Positions 5,963 through 6,633 of a stretch of 6,633 nucleotides of DNA are shown here, in pieces. The position numbers and the translations under genes were made by a program. The DNA lies in contig CAMMKL010000123.1 in the NCBI GenBank assembly GCA_946497265.1, forward strand, positions 1-6,633, given 5' to 3'. Below the pieces are notes generated by a model. That model saw only the letters and a list, made by a program, of their open reading frames with translations. It had not been told where the DNA came from and did not search any database. Source of the DNA: an uncultured Clostridia bacterium (GTDB lineage: Bacteria; Bacillota; Clostridia; Oscillospirales; Acutalibacteraceae). Each line of letters opens with the position of its first letter. Position 1 is the stretch's first letter.

Positions 5963-5977
5963 TCTATCGTCTTCCAA

Positions 5978-6006
5978 TTGTAATTTGCCAAATTTTCTGC
6001 TATAAT
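5978..6006 (+). promoter_or_regulatory. Extended -10 sigma-A promoter for the DUF6125 gene
   Basis: TTGTAA (5978-5983), exact 17-base spacer, TATAAT (6001-6006), with TG at 5998-5999 giving the extended -10 form TGCTATAAT. The start site would be near 6013, 36 bases before the ATG. The -35 box abuts the divergent small gene. Confidence 0.8.
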
Positions 6007-6048
6007 TTTGTTGATTGCTCTAAAATCCAAAAAGCAAGGGGATACGCA

Positions 6049-6633
6049 ATGAACAACTATGAAAATCTATCATCTTACACAAAAGAAGAGCTGATAACGC
6101 TTATTGAGATGTATTCTAAGAATTGGCTTGCGATGGACGGCGTATGGTTCCAATCAATTGAACGCAAGTTGGGAATGGATGAGGCAATCTATCACGATGA
6201 AGAAGCGTGGCGCAGATTTACTGTGATAGAAGCAAGGCGTATCAAAGAGTTCCTTAAACTTAAGGACAATTCGGGGGTAGAAGGCCTCGCCAAGGCCCTA
6301 CGGATGCGTTTTTATGCAAACATTAACAAGGATTACATGGAAATAAACGGCAATACCCTTACATACTGCGTCTTGGACTGCCGTGTCCAGACGGCGCGAA
6401 AGCGGAAAGGAATGCCGTTTCACCCTTGTAGATCGGTAGGAATGATTGAGTACAGCGAATTTGCTAAGGTAATTGATGAACGATTTACCTGCGATTGTGT
6501 CAGTTGTTTTCCTGTTATTACCGACGATACCTGCTGTTGCAAGTGGAGTTCCACGTTATCTAATGAACAGGTAAATTTAAATAACCCATTAGAAAGTTCA
6601 AAGGAAAAGGCGGGCCTCCCGCCCACAAAAAAG
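6049..6633 (+). CDS. DUF6125-family protein, open to the window edge and probably frameshifted at its end
   Basis: The frame from ATG 6049 stays open to the last base (195 codons). Residues 1-166 match the pattern I know for DUF6125, a family of unknown function in anaerobes related to ATC-hydrolase-like proteins: SYTKEELITLIEMYSKNWLA (9-28), DGVWF (30-34), AWRRFTVIEARRIKEFL (53-69), a C-x3-C (107-111) followed by RVQTARKRKG, PC and VGMIEYSEFAKVID (130-143), then CDCVSC and TCCCKW (161-166). The many cysteines suggest metal binding. Family members end shortly after the C..W motif. Here, one extra G at GG 6545-6546 would give KWEFHVI followed by tandem stops (6561-6566), a 171-residue protein. 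The open frame instead runs through a hairpin terminator at 6609-6623, which argues against its being coding. AAGGGGA lies about 6 bases before the ATG. Confidence 0.8.
   Translation, partial: MNNYENLSSYTKEELITLIEMYSKNWLAMDGVWFQSIERKLGMDEAIYHDEEAWRRFTVIEARRIKEFLKLKDNSGVEGLAKALRMRFYANINKDYMEINGNTLTYCVLDCRVQTARKRKGMPFHPCRSVGMIEYSEFAKVIDERFTCDCVSCFPVITDDTCCCKWSSTLSNEQVNLNNPLESSKEKAGLPPTKK
6603..6624 (-). terminator. Hairpin terminator for a convergent gene beyond the right edge
   Basis: A perfect stem GGCGGG (6609-6614) / CCCGCC (6618-6623) with a 3-base loop. On the minus strand it is followed by TTTTCC then TTTG; on the plus strand it is followed by CACAAAAAAG with no T-run. It therefore best fits a minus-strand gene ending just outside the window, convergent with the DUF6125 gene, though a plus-strand T-run past the edge cannot be excluded. 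Confidence 0.55.

Noticed and set aside
6420..6626. Minus-strand frame opposite the DUF6125 gene
   Set aside because: Antisense to the recognised DUF6125 coding region and reads through the hairpin at 6609-6623.
1..6633. CRISPR array, tRNA/rRNA genes, insertion sequences
   Set aside because: I saw no regularly spaced direct repeats, no tRNA-like cloverleaf with TTCRA loop, no transposase motifs and no terminal inverted repeats with target duplication.

Overview
The window looks like part of a chromosome from a spore-forming Clostridia member, probably in the Oscillospirales/Ruminococcaceae range. The evidence is a compact minus-strand run of sporulation and housekeeping genes in an order close to the yab region of Bacillus subtilis, Shine-Dalgarno sites of the AGGAGG type, and a good sigma-E-like promoter in front of yabP. 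This placement rests on gene content and remembered family patterns, not on a search.

Layout, in transcription order on the minus strand: a divergent accessory stretch at the right end (5570-6633), then a SpoVB/YabM-type flippase (3467-5254), mazG (2631-3422), an HU histone-like protein (2260-2538), rqcP/yabO (1953-2198), yabP (1580-1861), yabQ (881-1573, see below), divIC (772-1077) and a YabR-like S1-domain protein (284-739). A strong hairpin terminator (211-242) closes this run. A further minus-strand gene, the N-terminus of an amidohydrolase, starts at 154 and runs off the left edge. A second intrinsic terminator lies inside the cluster, between HU and rqcP, and the sigma-E-like promoter sits between rqcP and yabP. 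The cluster therefore probably works as at least three expression units: flippase/mazG/HU; rqcP and following genes by read-through; and yabP-yabQ (with divIC downstream) in the mother cell during sporulation.

Functionally the cluster joins envelope and spore-coat or cortex assembly (SpoVB-like, YabP, YabQ), cell division (DivIC), nucleotide-pool cleaning (MazG), nucleoid structure (HU), ribosome quality control (RqcP) and RNA binding (S1 protein). The right end is different. It holds a plus-strand DUF6125-type gene with a near-perfect extended -10 promoter and, divergent to it, a small gene that is readable only across two compensating one-base frameshifts; that gene resembles the domain found at the N-terminus of some HNH/McrBC-type restriction proteins.

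I see no wholly new system. The most notable signal is a set of apparent single-base indels: two in the small restriction-like gene, one near the end of the DUF6125 gene and one near the end of yabQ. Each is repaired by one base and each repair restores a family-like ending. Either these are real lesions in accessory or tail-end sequence, or the underlying assembly has small indel errors.
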